From UBA9676 sp963837105 (lineage in GTDB: Bacteria; Actinomycetota; Actinomycetes; Streptosporangiales; Streptosporangiaceae), in NCBI GenBank assembly GCA_963837105.1, contig CAWIMG010000029.1, positions 160,078 through 224,077 of the forward strand: a stretch of 64,000 bases of DNA, read 5' to 3'. The position numbers and the translations under genes were made by a program. The notes beneath the pieces were generated by a model. It ran no database searches. It was not told where the DNA came from and was given only the letters and a program-made list of their open reading frames with translations. Shown here piece after piece: positions 26,400 through 34,527 of the stretch; the first letter of the stretch is position 1; each line of letters starts with the position of its first letter.

Positions 26400-26966
26400 T
26401 CAGCCTCCCGCGGTGACTGCCTTGAGCTCGGCGAGTGACTCGCGGATGAGCATCGCCAGGTCGGGCAGGCAGTCCTCGGCGGTCCAGCGCTCGAACGCGA
26501 CCCGGAAGACCGCGATCCCGGCCTCGGCCGCGAGACTGGCCGCCGGCTCGGGGACATGGCGGTCGCGCAGCGCGCCGGCCATCGCCGCCGCCAGCGAGGC
26601 CAGCTTGATCAGCTCGCGCTCCTGAAGCTCGGCGTTCGCGGCGATCACCGCCTGGCGCTGCCGTGGGTAGTCACCGCGCTGCTGGAACAGCGGCCCGGCG
26701 GCTTGCAGGGCGTCGGCGATGGCGTCGAGCGGCGGGGCGGCAGCGGGGGCCAGCGCCACCCCGCGCACCAGGATCTCCTGCAGCGCACCGGCACCCGCGA
26801 ACAGGACCTCACGCTTATCGGCGAAGTACCGGAAGAACGTCCGCTCGGTGAGCCCGGCCCGCTGGGCGATCTCCGCCACCGTGGTCTGCTCGAACCCGCG
26901 CTCGACGAAGAGCTCCAGTGCGGCCTGCTCCAGCCGGCCGCGTGCGTTGGGCTCCCACCGGCTCAT
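26400..26966 (-). CDS. TetR-family transcriptional regulator
   Basis: ATG 26966 gives 188 residues. The helix-turn-helix is clear (LEQAALELFVERGFEQTTVAEIAQRAGLTERTFFRYFADKREVLF), followed by a ligand-binding helical domain. A TATCAT -10 box (26978-26973 on the minus strand) stands six bases before ATG, implying a leaderless mRNA. Two identical 21-bp operators lie between it and the divergent SDR gene, so it likely represses both itself and that gene. Confidence 0.92.
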   Translation of the reverse strand: MSRWEPNARGRLEQAALELFVERGFEQTTVAEIAQRAGLTERTFFRYFADKREVLFAGAGALQEILVRGVALAPAAAPPLDAIADALQAAGPLFQQRGDYPRQRQAVIAANAELQERELIKLASLAAAMAGALRDRHVPEPAASLAAEAGIAVFRVAFERWTAEDCLPDLAMLIRESLAELKAVTAGG

Positions 26967-26980
26967 GGCCAGATGATACG

Positions 26981-27032
26981 TGATGACAGAAACTGACATC
27001 ATGAGCTAGACTGATGACAGAAACTGACATCA
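26981..27032. promoter_or_regulatory. paired TetR operator sites
   Basis: Two identical 21-bp sequences at 26981-27001 and 27012-27032 start 31 bp apart (about three helical turns). Each is a near-perfect palindrome with arms TGATGACAG and CTGACATCA around AAA. For the SDR gene a promoter fits between them: ATGACA (26983-26988), 18-bp spacer, TAGACT (27007-27012). The first copy covers its -35 and the second begins at the -10, so binding should block transcription. Confidence 0.8.
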
Positions 27033-27074
27033 GATCGCCCGGCCCCGGGCCGGGCAGCCCCGGGAGGTCCACTC

Positions 27075-28013
27075 ATGCGTGTTTTCGTTACCGGCGCGTC
27101 CGGCTGGATTGGCTCGGCTCTCGTCCCCGAGCTCATCGGCGCCGGCCATGAGGTCGTCGGGCTGGCCCGCTCGGCCGCCTCGGCCGCCGCCCTCACCGCG
27201 GCAGGCGCCCAGGTGCAGCCGGGCACCATCGATGACCTCGGCATCTTGCGGAGCGGTGCGGCCGCGTCGGACGGCGTGATTCACCTGGCGTTCAAGCACG
27301 ACATCGCGTTCGCGGGCGGTTTCGAGAGCGCGGCCGATGCTGATCGCCGTGCGGTCGAGACGTTCGGTGACGCGCTGGCGGGCTCGGGCCGGCCATTCGT
27401 CATCGCCTCGGGCACGCTCATGCTGGCCCCCGGACGGGTGGGCACCGAACGCGACGGCCGGGATCCCAGCTCGCTGGCGCATGTCAGCGGCGGCCCACGC
27501 ACCCGGGCGGCCACGGCGCTGCTGACGCTCTCCCTCGCCTCCCGCGGCGTCCGCTCGTCCGTGCTGCGGCTGCCGCCAACTGTGCATGGCGACGGGGACC
27601 ACGGCTTCCTGGCCACCCTGGTCGGCATCGCGCGGGACAAGGGCGTCTCCGGCTACCTTGGCGACGGGATGAACCGCTGGCCCGCCGTGCACCGGCTGGA
27701 CGCGGCGCACCTGTTCCGGCTGGCGCTCGAGCATGCCCCGGCAGGCTCGGTGCTGCATGCGGTCGCCGACGAGGGCGTGCCGATCCGTGACATCGCCGAA
27801 GTGATCGGCCGCCACCTGAACCTGCCGGTGACGCCCATCGCAGCCGGGGACGCCAGCGAGCACTTCAGCTGGCTGGCGCACTTCATCGGGGCCGACTCGC
27901 CTGCCTCCAGCACGCTGACCCGCGAACTGCTGGGCTGGCAGCCGGTCCAGCCCGGCCTGCTCGACGATCTCGACAAGGGCCACTACTTCGGCCACGTGGC
28001 GGCAGGGAACTGA
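27075..28013 (+). CDS. NAD-dependent epimerase/dehydratase-like extended SDR
   Basis: The N-terminal motif is VTGASGWIGSALVPELIGAGHEVVGLARS (atypical/extended SDR). The C-terminal part resembles NmrA or sugar-epimerase-like proteins (HRLDAAHLFRLALEHAPAGSVLHAVADEGVPIRDIAEVIGRHL). The usual YxxxK pair is not evident after IASGTLML, so catalysis may differ or the protein may act as a redox sensor. The ribosome site is GGGAGGT. Its divergent TetR and duplicated operators point to inducer-dependent expression. Confidence 0.85.
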   Translation: MRVFVTGASGWIGSALVPELIGAGHEVVGLARSAASAAALTAAGAQVQPGTIDDLGILRSGAAASDGVIHLAFKHDIAFAGGFESAADADRRAVETFGDALAGSGRPFVIASGTLMLAPGRVGTERDGRDPSSLAHVSGGPRTRAATALLTLSLASRGVRSSVLRLPPTVHGDGDHGFLATLVGIARDKGVSGYLGDGMNRWPAVHRLDAAHLFRLALEHAPAGSVLHAVADEGVPIRDIAEVIGRHLNLPVTPIAAGDASEHFSWLAHFIGADSPASSTLTRELLGWQPVQPGLLDDLDKGHYFGHVAAGN

Positions 28014-28019
28014 CGCCGG

Positions 28020-28283
28020 TCAGATCTCGTCGCCCTTGGCCAGCACCACGGTGACCAGGTCCCGCAGCGGCCCGTCGAGGTCGTATTCGCTCACCTGAGC
28101 CATCCGGTCATCCACGTTGACGTGATAGAGAGCGGCGCCGGGCACCGGGCGGTAGGGCGGCGGGGATGCCAGGGCGCGCGCAGCCAGGCCTTCCCACTGG
28201 GTGCCGTCAGCTCGCCAGGTGGTGTCTACCACGCGGCGCACCATCGTGCCGTCCGGCTCGATCCGGGTCACCACGACCCTCAC
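28020..28283 (-). CDS. small hypothetical protein
   Basis: GTG 28283 gives 87 residues: RVVVTRIEPDGTMVRRVVDTTWRADGTQWEGLAARAL and a C-terminal DLRDLVTVVLAKGDEI-like segment. It is probably an alpha-beta domain with no membrane segment. An upstream in-frame start (28337) is also possible. It is tail-to-tail with the SDR gene (6 bp). No family is recognised. Confidence 0.55.
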   Translation of the reverse strand: MRVVVTRIEPDGTMVRRVVDTTWRADGTQWEGLAARALASPPPYRPVPGAALYHVNVDDRMAQVSEYDLDGPLRDLVTVVLAKGDEI

Positions 28284-28362
28284 AGGCCCATTGTCTCCTG
28301 CGTGGGGCAGACCCGACAGAGGCTCAGCGTGTCGCACGGCCGGCTATTCCGGCGGCCGGCGG

Positions 28363-28938
28363 CTAGGAGCTGGCGGCAGTCGGGCCGGTACCCGAGGGCT
28401 GTCGCCGCTGACGGCCGCGGGTAACCGCACCCAGGATGATCCTGGCCCCGAGCCCGATGATCATGAGATCGACAATCATCTGCCCGGTGACCACCAGCCG
28501 TGCCACCTCGGTCTTGGGGGTGATGTCACCAAAGCCAACGGTGGCGAACACGGTGACGGTGAAGTAGAGCGCATTGGTGTGGGTCATGGTCTGGCTGAAG
28601 CTGCTGGCGGAGACAGCGTCCATGACGACATAGGCGCTGGCGAACAGCAGCAGGAACAACGGGACGCTGGTGGCGAGTGCCTCCAGCGCCCGCAGGCCCG
28701 GATACTCCGACGCGATGATCCAGCGCACCTGGAAGGCGACCAGTGCGACCAGCCCTGCCAGCCCGATCACCAGGATCGTGAACTCCGCCCAGTGGACGGT
28801 GTGATCCAGCGGCAGCAGGTAGTAGATGAGCACCAGGACGGCGGTGGACCCTGACGCCCGCAGCAGCGAGCCGACGATTTTGGGGCGCGGCGGCGGCGCC
28901 TGCCTGGTGTCCAGTGGTGAGCCCGCACTGTCGGTCAT
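28363..28938 (-). CDS. two-pore-loop-type potassium channel family protein
   Basis: The 191-residue membrane protein has about four helices (near 31-48, 53-71, 90-108 and 147-170). Between the last two lies the pore helix with selectivity filter TVGFGD (133-138, ALYFTVTVFATVGFGDITP). This is the bacterial ion-channel (Ion_trans_2) pore. No RCK/TrkA-N domain is attached. It likely forms tetramers in the cytoplasmic membrane. Confidence 0.88.
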   Translation of the reverse strand: MTDSAGSPLDTRQAPPPRPKIVGSLLRASGSTAVLVLIYYLLPLDHTVHWAEFTILVIGLAGLVALVAFQVRWIIASEYPGLRALEALATSVPLFLLLFASAYVVMDAVSASSFSQTMTHTNALYFTVTVFATVGFGDITPKTEVARLVVTGQMIVDLMIIGLGARIILGAVTRGRQRRQPSGTGPTAASS

Positions 28939-28977
28939 TGGCCAAGGCTAGCGGGCAGTGCCCGGGGCGGGTTCCGC

Positions 28978-29581
28978 TCAGCTGGGAGCCGTGCGTCCGG
29001 TGCGGAAGCAGACGGTTATCGTCCGGCTGCCGGCCGCCTGCTCCACCTGGTTCCAGCGATCCGCCCACCCGGCCTTGTCGAGCGCCGGCATGTTGCTGTT
29101 GCCCGGGAGCAGCCCGGCTGCCCCCGTCGACGAGCTCCCGGACGATGTCGGCATGCCCCGCATGCCGCTGGGTATCCGCGGCCATGTGCACCATGATGCG
29201 ATGCAGCGTCACCTCGGCACCGCCCCACCACGGCACGTGGCCGGCAGCGTCCAGGCTCAGGGCGTCGATGGTCGCGTCAGCGTGTGCCCAGGCCCGGCGG
29301 TGCCACCCGGTGATGTACTCACGGCCCTCACCGGCGGCTGCCCACATACCGGTCTCATCGGGCCACGGCGGCACCTCGGCCGGCGGCCGTCCAAAGACCT
29401 CACCGAAGTACCGGAACTCCCACACGGCCAGGTGCTTGACCAGGCCGAGCAGGTTCGTGCCGGTCGGGGTCAGCGGCCGGCGCGCGTCGTACCCGGGCAA
29501 CCCCTCCAGCTTCCACAGCAACGCCTCACGGCCGCCCTGCAGGCAATCACGAAGGTCCGATTTCGCATCCGGCATGGTCAT
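28978..29581 (-). pseudogene. DinB/DUF664 family protein, frameshifted near the C-terminus
   Basis: The main frame shows a DinB-like four-helix protein: RDCLQGGREALLWKLEGL, TPTGTNLLGLVKHLAVWEFRYFGEVFG, and LHRIMVHMAADTQRHAGHADIVRELVDGG. At about 29130 the frame shifts and the expected ending AAGLLPGNSNMPALDKAGWADRWNQVEQAA is found in another frame, stopping at 28978. Putative metal-binding His residues (KHLAVWE, TQRHAGH) are intact. The family includes mycothiol- or bacillithiol-dependent transferases. A single-base error could explain the break. Confidence 0.75.
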
Positions 29582-29607
29582 GACCGTAATACTGCGGCAT
29601 TCGCGGT

Positions 29608-30231
29608 TCAGGCTGCGGTGGCCTGCAGACGTGACCGCAGGGCCGGCACGCCTGGGCCGTCAAGCTCGGCCAGGTACGGTACGCGGCCAGCCATGCTCAT
29701 CACGAGCGCGAGGGTCGATCCGGTGACCAGGGGACCGGTGCCGCTGGCAAACGGCCCGTCGTCTGCCCGCAGCTGCAGACCGGCTGCACGGGTACGGCTG
29801 GCAACGGTGAAGTCGCGCCGGGCGAAGAAGCCGGCCACCGGCGTCAGCGCGTTGACGCCCGGGGTCCGCGCAAGCCCCAGCGGCTGGCGGATGTCCTGCG
29901 CATGCACGACCACCTCGCCGAGGTAGGCAGGGGTGTGCCGCGAAGGTGCGGTAGTGCTGGTGATGACGGCGCGAAACTGGTCAAGTGTCTCAGCGGGAGT
30001 GCTGCCGCAGTGCTCGGCCATCCGCCGCTGGTTGTGCACGTCAGGGCGGAAACGCGCGCCGAGCATACTGCGCAGCCACTGCCACTGGCTGAGGCTCGCC
30101 GCAGCGGTGAGGTGGGCGACAACCTGCTCGACGTCCCAGTCCCCGCACAGGGTGCCATGCCGCCACTGCTCCGCGTCCAGGCCCGCTAGATCTTCCGCCA
30201 GCGCGGCACGCTCGGCGTGCACCAGCGCCAC
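29608..30231 (-). CDS. maleylpyruvate isomerase-family mycothiol-dependent protein
   Basis: The protein has 207 residues. The MDMPI N-terminal DinB-like fold is recognisable: ERAALAEDLAGLDAEQW, LCGDWDVEQVVAHLTAAAS and GEVVVHAQDIRQPLGL; the three His (near 39, 103 and 110) would bind the divalent metal. Members catalyse mycothiol-dependent transfer or isomerisation in actinobacteria. It is the last chromosomal gene before the tRNA-Arg integration array. Confidence 0.8.
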   Translation of the reverse strand: MALVHAERAALAEDLAGLDAEQWRHGTLCGDWDVEQVVAHLTAAASLSQWQWLRSMLGARFRPDVHNQRRMAEHCGSTPAETLDQFRAVITSTTAPSRHTPAYLGEVVVHAQDIRQPLGLARTPGVNALTPVAGFFARRDFTVASRTRAAGLQLRADDGPFASGTGPLVTGSTLALVMSMAGRVPYLAELDGPGVPALRSRLQATAA

Positions 30232-30368
30232 AGGTGGTCATCCTGCGGTCGCGCCAAATAGCTCGATCCCTCCCCACAGATAACCTCGCTGCCAGCCAGA
30301 CCTGCCACGGCCGCTGGAATCACCGCCGTCCTGCCCGGGGGAGCCGGGCTGCGGGAGATGCTGGTGGC

Positions 30369-30412
30369 GCCCCGACCGCGATTCGAACGCGGGACCTACT
30401 GCTTAGGAGGCA
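30369..30412 (-). repeat. distal att site (copy 1 of the tRNA-Arg 3' half)
   Basis: It is identical to the genomic tRNA 3' half except for two positions that are paired in the T stem, so stem pairing is preserved (C8/G24 here, G8/C24 in the intact tRNA copy). To its right lies a P'-type arm ending in two GTTTGGCTCCCC-like repeats at 30515-30537. Confidence 0.85.
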
Positions 30413-30514
30413 CTTTCGTAGGGTCGCCGACCGGCGCTGCATGTGGCCTGACATGGCATCTAGCTGCATAAACCCTGGCTGCTCATAGCCCGGCATCGCC
30501 CGACGGCTGCCGCT

Positions 30515-30537
30515 GTTGGCTCCCCGTTTGGCTCCCC
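30515..30537. repeat. integrase arm-type direct repeats, P' arm of the 4.0-kb unit
   Basis: GTTGGCTCCCC (30515-30525) is followed directly by GTTTGGCTCCCC (30526-30537). Matching pairs occur beside the other two att sites, which is the pattern of arm-type sites bound by an integrase N-terminal domain. Confidence 0.65.
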
Positions 30538-30628
30538 AAGTCTTGGCTGAAGCCACGGGCCAGAAACAGGGGCGGGGCGGGTGATCCATTTCATGACAGC
30601 TCCCCGGGTATGGGTGGCGGGGGGTGTT

Positions 30629-31411
30629 TCAGTGGCCGGCGGGGGTGGGCAGGTAGATCAGCCGGTGGTCGTGGGTGAACAGGCGCCGGATCAGTCCCAG
30701 GGCGATCACCACAGTGGTGGTGGCGGTGGCGGCCAGGACCAGGAACATGACGACGGCCTGGACCAGGACTGCCTGCAGGGGGGCGGTGCCGGCGAGGATG
30801 AGGCCGGTCATCGCGCCGGGCAGGAACACCAGGCCGGTGGCCTTGGTGGTTTCGATCTGCGGGGTCAGCGCCGCCCTGAGCGCAGCCCGCAGATAAGGGG
30901 TGGCGGCCTGCCGGGAGGCCTGGCCCAGGGCCAGGCGGGCTTCGACCTCGTCGCGTTTGTCGCGCAGTTCGTCGGTCAGGCGCCGCCCGGCGAGCACGGT
31001 CGCGGTCATCGAGTTCCCCACCATCATGCCGGCGATCGGCACCAGGGTGCGGCCGGTGAGCGGGAAGACGTGCAGGCCGAACAGCACGCCCAGCGTGACC
31101 ACCGCTGCGGCGGTGAAGGAGGCCAGCGCCAGAGTGAGCAGGTGCGGCACCTCGGGGGCGCGGCGGCGGGCGACCATCGAGGCATAGCCGACCATGGCCG
31201 CGACCCACAGCCACGACCACCAGATGGACCGGCCGGAGCTGATGACCAGGGTGAGCGCGGCGCCGACCAGCAGCAATTGCACGAGGGCGCGGGCGGCGGC
31301 GATGAGGATCTGCCGCTGCAGGCCCAGGTGCTGCCACCAGGAGATCCCGGCCGCGACCGCCACAAGCAGCAGTGACACGGCCAGGCCAAGCCAGCTGACG
31401 GTGTCGGTCAT
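30629..31411 (-). CDS. fetB: FetB/YbbM (UPF0014) family ABC transporter permease
   Basis: The protein has 260 residues and about seven hydrophobic helices. It matches the UPF0014 permease pattern: RALVQLLLVGAALTLVI, ALASFTAAAVVTLGVLFGLHVFPLTGRTLVPIAGMMVGNSMTATVLA and TTKATGLVFLPGAMTGLILAGTAPLQAV. E. coli FetB works with FetA in iron export and oxidative-stress tolerance. Its start overlaps the ATPase stop by 4 bp (31408-31411), so both form one operon inside the 4.0-kb unit. Confidence 0.88.
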   Translation of the reverse strand: MTDTVSWLGLAVSLLLVAVAAGISWWQHLGLQRQILIAAARALVQLLLVGAALTLVISSGRSIWWSWLWVAAMVGYASMVARRRAPEVPHLLTLALASFTAAAVVTLGVLFGLHVFPLTGRTLVPIAGMMVGNSMTATVLAGRRLTDELRDKRDEVEARLALGQASRQAATPYLRAALRAALTPQIETTKATGLVFLPGAMTGLILAGTAPLQAVLVQAVVMFLVLAATATTTVVIALGLIRRLFTHDHRLIYLPTPAGH

Positions 31412-32076
31412 GGCCTCGCCTCTTCCGTAGGGGCGCCGGCCAGGTGGCCGTCGCGCAGGTGGTAGATCCGGTCAGCGACCCGGCGGGCCTGGGCGCCGTC
31501 GTGGGTGACCCAGATGATGGTGATGCCCTGGGCCACCAGGCCGCGGGCGGTGTCCTCGAAGACCCGCTTGGGCTGCTCATCGAGCGCGGAGGTGGGCTCA
31601 TCCAGCAGCAGAGTTTGCGGCTGGGTGACCAGGGTGCGGGCCAGGCACATGCGCTGCAGCTCACCACCGGACAAAGTCCGCGACTCGTGATCGAGCAAGC
31701 CGGGATCCAGGGCAACCAGTGTCAGGGCGGTGCTCAGTTCCTCGGCGGTGGCATCGGGGTGGGCTACCGCGAGGTTGTCCGCGACGCTGCCGGGGAACGG
31801 GGTGGGCCGCTGGAACACCATGCCCACCCGGCGGCGCAGCACCAGCGGGTCCAGGTCATCCAGCGGCTGGCCCCGGTAGGACACGGTGCCTTCGTCGGGG
31901 ATCTCCAGCCGGTTGCACAGCCGCAGCAAGGTAGTCTTCCCCGCCCCCGATGGCCCGGCCACCACCGTGATACCCGCCGCCGGGATCACGGCAGTGATCT
32001 GGTCGAGGACCTGGCGGCCAGCCCGCAGCACACTCACCCGCTCGAACTCGAACGCCACCGCCGACGGCCTACTCAC
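31408..32076 (-). CDS. fetA: FetA-like ABC transporter ATP-binding protein
   Basis: The 222-residue ATPase has Walker A GPSGAGKTT (41-49), Q-loop Q89 (MVFQRPTPF), signature LSGGE (135-139), Walker B LLLDEP (156-161) and switch His in WVTHD. The size and coupling to the UPF0014 permease fit FetA. It energises export, probably of iron, from the cytoplasm. It is the promoter-proximal gene of the pair. Confidence 0.88.
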   Translation of the reverse strand: MSRPSAVAFEFERVSVLRAGRQVLDQITAVIPAAGITVVAGPSGAGKTTLLRLCNRLEIPDEGTVSYRGQPLDDLDPLVLRRRVGMVFQRPTPFPGSVADNLAVAHPDATAEELSTALTLVALDPGLLDHESRTLSGGELQRMCLARTLVTQPQTLLLDEPTSALDEQPKRVFEDTARGLVAQGITIIWVTHDGAQARRVADRIYHLRDGHLAGAPTEEARP

Positions 32077-32180
32077 CTGGCCAGCCTTCCGCGCTGCTAG
32101 TCCGCTGCAGCCCTACGCCGAAGCATGGCCCACTTGCAGCCGCGGCTCCACGGCGGGTCCACAGGCCGGTGCGGCCAGGG

Positions 32181-32660
32181 TCAGTGAGCGCAGCCCAGCG
32201 CCTTGACGTACTGCTGCGGAGACATCCGGTACAGCTTGACCGCGCTGGGATTGCTGAGCACCAGGTCGAACACCCACCGCCGGTGCACATAGAACCAGTA
32301 GTCGGTCAGCTGCTGCCCGCCGATCTGATAGTGCACCAGCCACGCCCCTTCCGGGCCGCCCCGGCTGACGCTTTCGGTCCGCGACAGAGCCTGCGAACCG
32401 CCCGGGCAGTCCTTATGACGGCGGATGTAATCGGCCTGGGTAATGATCGCCTGGCTGCGCGCGTCCCACCGCGTGTAGACGGGCCCGTAGTCGCCGGTGT
32501 CGTAGTCGTGATTGAACGCCGTTGCGACCTTGAGCAGCGCCCCCGCGGTGTGCGGATCAGGTGGCAATGACGCCGTCGCCGCGACCGGATGACTGCTGCT
32601 CGCAGTACAGCCCGCCGCGAACAAAGCCGCAGCCGCAACCGCAACCACCAGCAAACGCAT
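32181..32660 (-). CDS. secreted lipoprotein of unknown function
   Basis: ATG 32660 has a GGAG site nine bases upstream (an in-frame ATG at 32675 is the alternative). The signal peptide MRLLVVAVAAAALFAAGC ends in a lipobox. The mature part (about 140 residues) has YTRWDARSQAIITQADYIRRHKDC and YQIGGQQLTDYWFYVHRRWVFDLV, resembling an extracellular NTF2/DUF4878-like cone fold. It is 104 bp from the FetA start on the same strand. The function is not known. Confidence 0.75.
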   Translation of the reverse strand: MRLLVVAVAAAALFAAGCTASSSHPVAATASLPPDPHTAGALLKVATAFNHDYDTGDYGPVYTRWDARSQAIITQADYIRRHKDCPGGSQALSRTESVSRGGPEGAWLVHYQIGGQQLTDYWFYVHRRWVFDLVLSNPSAVKLYRMSPQQYVKALGCAH

Positions 32661-32809
32661 GACCAACGACTCCATTCACGTGCAAGCGCCAGGCCGGGAG
32701 CGTAGCCGACCGGCACGCGGATTGCTCATCAAGTTGTAGCATGCGTTACAGATGCTCCGGGTCTTGAAGGCGGCAGACTGCACGGCCTGGCGGGCGCGAG
32801 GAGGAAGGC

Positions 32810-33073
32810 ATGCTGTCACACGTGGTGGTATGGGTTGGTGCAGTGCTGGCCGCCGGGGTGACCGCCGGGCTGGTGCTGGCCGCAGTGGCAGGCGTGGGAG
32901 TGTGGGTGCTGTACCGCCGGCTCCGCCGCCGCGTGGAGCCGCTCACCAGGACTGTGGCGGGGTACGCGCTGCAGGCCGCCGCCGTCACGGCAGGCGTGCG
33001 GCAAGGGCGGCTGCCCCCGCAGGTGGTGTACCACCTTCGCCGGCGCCTTGGCGGTCCGCCCGGACTGGAGTGA
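32810..33073 (+). CDS. small single-pass membrane protein
   Basis: The 87-residue protein has one N-terminal helix (VVVWVGAVLAAGVTAGLVLAAVAGVGVWVLY) followed by a basic amphipathic tail (RRLRRRVEPLTRTVAGYALQAAAVTAGVRQGRLPPQVVYHLRRRL). A GAGGAAGG ribosome site precedes the ATG. It ends one base before the ChrB-N start, so the two, plus DUF2127, form an operon. Confidence 0.7.
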   Translation: MLSHVVVWVGAVLAAGVTAGLVLAAVAGVGVWVLYRRLRRRVEPLTRTVAGYALQAAAVTAGVRQGRLPPQVVYHLRRRLGGPPGLE

Positions 33074-33074
33074 G

Positions 33075-33605
33075 GTGTTGTCTTGGCGGGTGATCACCTA
33101 CCGGCTGCCGGCCGAGCCGTCACGGCACCGGGTGGCGGTGTGGCGGGAACTGCGGCGGCTGGGTGCGGTGGCGCTGCAGCAGGGTACCTGGGCGGTACCC
33201 GGCGGCGAGCCGTTCGCGGCCGGGTTCACGCAGGTGATCGAGGCGATCAAGGCAGCGGGCGGCCAGCCGGTGGTGCTGGCCGTCGCCGAGGAGGAGGCCA
33301 GCGCGGCGCAGCTGGAGGAGCTGTTCACCGCCCAGCGTGAAGCCGAATGGGCCGAGTTCGTCTCCGACTGCGGCAAGTACGAGGCCGAGCTGAATGGTGA
33401 GGTCGCGAAGGGGAAGCTGACCCTGGCCGAGCTGGATGAGGAAGAGCAGAGCCTGGACCGGCTGCGCCGCTGGTACCGCACGATCCGGGCCCGCGACCTG
33501 TTCGGCGGCCCCAGTGCCCCGCTGGCCGAGCGGCGGCTGAAGGAGTGCACGGAGGCGCTGGAAGACTTCGCCGAGCGGGTCTACCAGGCCCGGGACAGGC
33601 CATGA
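33075..33605 (+). CDS. ChrB N-terminal-domain protein
   Basis: GTG 33075 gives 176 residues that match the N-terminal ChrB domain (SWRVITYRLPAEPSRHRVAVWRELRRLGAVALQQGTWAVP, then a charged helical region and the AERRLKECTEALEDFAERVYQ end). In chromate operons ChrB regulates ChrA, but no ChrA is present and the C-terminal ChrB rhodanese-like domain is lacking. A PaaX-like regulatory role is possible. Its stop overlaps the next start (ATGA, 33602-33605). Confidence 0.75.
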   Translation: MLSWRVITYRLPAEPSRHRVAVWRELRRLGAVALQQGTWAVPGGEPFAAGFTQVIEAIKAAGGQPVVLAVAEEEASAAQLEELFTAQREAEWAEFVSDCGKYEAELNGEVAKGKLTLAELDEEEQSLDRLRRWYRTIRARDLFGGPSAPLAERRLKECTEALEDFAERVYQARDRP

Positions 33606-34270
33606 CCGCGCCCCGCCACCCCGGCAACCGGCCTCGCGTGTCCGCAGGCCCGCCGGCGGGCCGGCAGCCAGCGAGCAGATCACCAGCCGTCACGAACGCG
33701 TCGGCGAAGCCACTGTCACCGGCGCTGGACAAGACCTTCAAGATCGGCTTGGTGCTCAAGGGCCTGGACGGGATCCTGGAGATCATCGGCGGCATCCTGC
33801 TGCTGTTTGTCAGCCCGGACGCGATCAACCACCTGGCCCGGGTGCTGACCGCGCACGAGCTCAGCGAGGACCCGCACGACCTGATCGCCAACTACCTGCT
33901 GCACACCACCGCCCATCTCGGCCGGGGCACCACCATCTTCGGGGCCATCTACCTGCTGAGCCACGGCATCGCCAAAATCGTCCTGGTAGCCCTGGTACTC
34001 AAGGACAAACTGTGGGCCTACCCCTGGCTGATCGGCCTGCTGCTGGCCTTCATCGCCTACCAGCTCTACCGGATCACCGCCGTCCACTTCTCCATCGGCC
34101 TCACCTTGCTGACCATCTTCGACGCCTTCCTGGTCTGGCTCACCTGGCGCGAATACCGCGCCAAACGAGCCAACCCGCACCGGGCCAGGGCACCGGTGGC
34201 CGTCCCTTCCCCGGACGGTCACCGGCCGGCCCGCCACAGCCAGGGCGAACACATTAATCCCCGGCCATAA
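33602..34270 (+). CDS. DUF2127 family membrane protein
   Basis: The protein has 222 residues: a Pro/Arg-rich cytoplasmic N-terminus (about 45), then four helices with DUF2127 features (LDKTFKIGLVLKGLDGILEIIGGILLLFVSPDAIN; HLGRGTTIFGAIYLLSHGIAKIVLVALVLKDKLWAYPWLIGLLLAFIAYQLYRI). The family function is unknown. It is translationally coupled to the ChrB-N gene. It is the last gene of the 4.0-kb unit, where an integrase gene would be expected. Confidence 0.82.
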   Translation: MTAPRHPGNRPRVSAGPPAGRQPASRSPAVTNASAKPLSPALDKTFKIGLVLKGLDGILEIIGGILLLFVSPDAINHLARVLTAHELSEDPHDLIANYLLHTTAHLGRGTTIFGAIYLLSHGIAKIVLVALVLKDKLWAYPWLIGLLLAFIAYQLYRITAVHFSIGLTLLTIFDAFLVWLTWREYRAKRANPHRARAPVAVPSPDGHRPARHSQGEHINPRP

Positions 34271-34329
34271 GCCGCACTGCTGGCAGCCGTGGAAGATCGC
34301 CCGGCCCGCAACTGGCCACGCCTCTAACC

Positions 34330-34379
34330 GTTCGGCTCCCCGGCGATCACTTCAAGATCGCAATATGCCCCTGATCAGC
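34330..34379. repeat. P-arm-like segment left of the middle att site
   Basis: This 50-bp stretch, starting with one GTTCGGCTCCCC repeat, resembles 58130-58179 beside the tRNA (shared GATCA-TTCAAGATCGCAA-ATGCC). It marks the int-proximal end of the 4.0-kb unit, although no integrase gene remains there. Confidence 0.7.
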
Positions 34380-34425
34380 GCCCCGAGCGCGATTCGAACG
34401 CGCGACCTACTGCTGTTAGGAGGCA
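34380..34425 (-). repeat. middle att site (copy 2 of the tRNA-Arg 3' half)
   Basis: It is identical to the tRNA copy over its T-arm and acceptor part but carries an extra GT in the anticodon-loop region (TGCTGTTAGG instead of TGCTTAGG). The junction has a P-like arm on its left and a P'-like arm on its right, as expected where two elements abut. Arm repeats on the right are at 34528-34550. Confidence 0.85.
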
Positions 34426-34527
34426 CTTCCATAGGGTCGCTGGACAGCGCTGCATGTGGCCTGACATGACATCTAGCTGCATGAACCATAGCTGCGCGCA
34501 GCCCGGCATCGCCCGCTGGCTGCGGCT

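Noticed and set aside
26981..27032. Short CRISPR-like array
   Set aside because: Only two repeat copies with a 10-bp spacer, each a palindromic operator beside a TetR gene; no cas genes.
30369..30412. A second complete tRNA-Arg gene
   Set aside because: Only the 3' half is present; the D arm and 5' acceptor strand are missing, so it is an att copy.
33075..33605. Chromate-resistance operon
   Set aside because: ChrB's N-terminal domain is present, but there is no ChrA transporter and no ChrB C-terminal domain.
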